Shown one piece after another: positions 62,653 to 64,000 of a stretch of DNA of 64,000 bases (the first letter of the stretch is position 1; each line of letters begins with the position of its first letter). The DNA comes from an uncultured Planctomycetaceae bacterium. Its GTDB lineage: Bacteria; Planctomycetota; Planctomycetia; Planctomycetales; Planctomycetaceae. The stretch spans positions 1 through 64,000 of the forward strand of contig CALSLT010000015.1 in NCBI GenBank assembly GCA_943787265.1, in the 5' to 3' direction. The position numbers and the translations under genes were made by a program. The notes under the pieces are model-generated. The model was not told the DNA's origin. It made no database searches and was given only the letters and a program-made list of their open reading frames with translations.

Positions 62653-64000
62653 ATGGGTGAAGTCTTTCAAACTCTGGACATTGTCTTTTTCTTTTCAGCA
62701 CTCATCGGAGTCATGGCCATCGGCCTGATCGCTGGTCGCAAAGAAGAGACGTCTGAAGACTATTTCCTGGCAGGGCGAACGATTCCGTGGTGGGGAGTCG
62801 CAGGCTCGATTTACGGCTCGAACGTCAGCGCCAATCACATGGTCGGGATGATGGGCGTCGGCTTCAGCATTGGCTTCTTTCAGAGTCACTTCGAACTCGG
62901 AGCAATCCTTGGCCTGATGGTCCTGTGCTATGGATTTCTGCCGGTCTATCGAAAGCTTCGCGTTTACACACTCTCCGAGTATCTAGGGAAACGCTACGAC
63001 GACCGCAGCCAGATTTCGTACGCGATCATCATGATCATCATCATGGCTGTCGTGCAGATGGTTCCGGGACTCTACATCGGCTCTCGGACGATCTGTGTTC
63101 TGCTCGGCGGAGACGCTGTCGAGGAAGTCGCGGCTCCAGCAGAGACGGCTGACGCTGCGACAGAAGCTGGCGACGCTCCAGCGGAAGCAACCACCAAACG
63201 AAACGTCAAATTCGGCTACTACGCCTTGTTCGTCGTTCTACTGGCAGGAATCTCGGCGGCTTACACGATCTTTGGAGGTCTGAAGGCTGTCGTCTGGACG
63301 GACTTCATGCAGTCGATGCTGCTCCTGGTGGCGGGAATCGCCATCGCGATTCTAACGTTCAACGAACTCGGCGGCTGGGGCGAGATGATGCGTCTCGACC
63401 AAGCACAAGCGCGCGGCGTTCAAAGAATGCACGTCTACCTGCCGACCGACCATCCTCAGCTTCCCTGGACCGGCGTCTTCACCGGCCTGATGGCGATGCA
63501 CTGTTTTTACTGGGGAACCAACCAGTTCATCGTTCAGCGTGCCCTGGGAGCTCGTTCTGACTCCGAAGCCAAGCTGGGCATCATTGCGGCCGGATCACTG
63601 AAGTTGCTGATTCCGTTCTTCGCGATCGCTCCGGGAGTCGCAGCCTACTACCTCTTCCAACAGAAGATGCCTGACCGGACCATCGCCCCCGATGCGGTCT
63701 TCCCCGAACTCGTCAAACTGGTCATTCCGGTTGGCTACGGCCTGATCGGAATCATCGGAGCCGGCCTGATCGGAGCGATCCTTTCGTCAATCGACTCGAT
63801 GATGAATTCGGCAGCAACGATCGTCACGTTTGACGTCTACAAGAAATACATCAAACCGGACGCGTCCGACAACGACATGATCCGTGCGGGACGTATCGCC
63901 ATCATCGGATTCGTCGCCTTCGCGACGCTCCTCGCACTGACGATCATGGATCCGAATTCCGACGAAAACTTCTTCCTACAGATCGCCAACTACCAGAACT
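62653..64000 (+). CDS. Sodium/solute symporter (SSS family), 3' end missing
   Basis: This is an inner-membrane Na+-coupled transporter of the SSS/SGLT family. The start MGEVFQTLDIVFFFSALIGV is a typical first helix, followed by SEDYFLAGRTIPWWGVAGSI and GSNVSANHMVGMMGVGFS, family signatures around the first conserved helices. Later blocks are SAAYTIFGGLKAVVWTDFMQ and AILSSIDSMMNSAATI, the latter with the serine pair of the Na+ site. An Ala/Glu-rich insertion of about 30 residues lies between helices near residue 160. The substrate (sugar, amino acid or other) is not clear. The frame is open to the window edge with 449 codons seen. It is divergent from the exbD operon. Confidence 0.92.
   Translation, partial: MGEVFQTLDIVFFFSALIGVMAIGLIAGRKEETSEDYFLAGRTIPWWGVAGSIYGSNVSANHMVGMMGVGFSIGFFQSHFELGAILGLMVLCYGFLPVYRKLRVYTLSEYLGKRYDDRSQISYAIIMIIIMAVVQMVPGLYIGSRTICVLLGGDAVEEVAAPAETADAATEAGDAPAEATTKRNVKFGYYALFVVLLAGISAAYTIFGGLKAVVWTDFMQSMLLLVAGIAIAILTFNELGGWGEMMRLDQAQARGVQRMHVYLPTDHPQLPWTGVFTGLMAMHCFYWGTNQFIVQRALGARSDSEAKLGIIAAGSLKLLIPFFAIAPGVAAYYLFQQKMPDRTIAPDAVFPELVKLVIPVGYGLIGIIGAGLIGAILSSIDSMMNSAATIVTFDVYKKYIKPDASDNDMIRAGRIAIIGFVAFATLLALTIMDPNSDENFFLQIANYQN

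Overview
The window reads as a chromosomal segment of a planctomycete (phylum Planctomycetota, probably class Planctomycetia). Evidence: two sulfatases; a DUF1501 protein with a Tat-type leader; very large secreted proteins ending in the Pirellula/Verrucomicrobium-type heme-binding domain; a BlaI/BlaR1 pair; an ExbD/DUF4159/TPR operon; and a 17-kb gene whose N-terminus carries a LEDRTLLS motif like the LEPR-xLL motif of planctomycete surface proteins. Gene density is moderate, intergenic palindromes are common, and no rRNA, tRNA, CRISPR array or intact insertion sequence was seen.

Layout. 1-757: 3' end of an ammonium channel gene, closed by a strong terminator. 988-5497 (+): a three-part PQQ-type dehydrogenase/cytochrome fusion, then a sulfatase. 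5573-9384 (-): a BlaI repressor, a BlaR1-like M56 peptidase and a secreted protein, probably one operon. 9603-11090 (+): DUF1501 protein. 11213-15920 (-): sulfatase, then a very large heme/HEAT/discoidin protein. 16089-17048 (+): transaldolase. 17190-20894 (+): two translationally coupled AAA+ ATPase genes, the second fused to TPRs, broken by four apparent single-base insertions. 20923-22182 (-): rhomboid protease. 22395-29536 (-): an outer-membrane-barrel candidate followed by a cytochrome with up to ten hemes and LVIVD-like repeats; this looks like an electron conduit across the outer membrane. 29958-31605 (-): LarA-like enzyme and a 61-residue protein. 31606-32416: non-coding, with a 22-bp-arm palindrome. 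32417-49516 (+): a 5,699-residue repetitive RTX protein. 49811-53228 (+): Cys/Pro-rich lipoprotein and a Wza-like polysaccharide export protein. 53429-57563 (+): PcrA/UvrD-like helicase, AGE-family epimerase, double-ACT regulator. 57585-62331 (-): ExbD, ExbD, single-span protein, DUF4159 protein, TPR protein. 62653-64000 (+): sodium/solute symporter, cut by the window edge.

How genes may work together (inference). The sulfatases, dehydrogenase fusion, heme/discoidin protein and DUF1501 protein fit periplasmic breakdown of sulfated polysaccharides coupled to c-type electron transfer. The barrel/cytochrome pair is the best candidate here for a poorly described system. The giant protein, Cys/Pro-rich lipoprotein and Wza-like protein are co-directional cell-surface genes. 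The ATPase pair may be a signalling or conflict module that is decaying, or the region may hold sequence errors.

Limits: all family calls come from reading motifs by eye. No search or structure prediction was run. Several starts (GTG/TTG against ATG) are judgement calls, explained in the entries.
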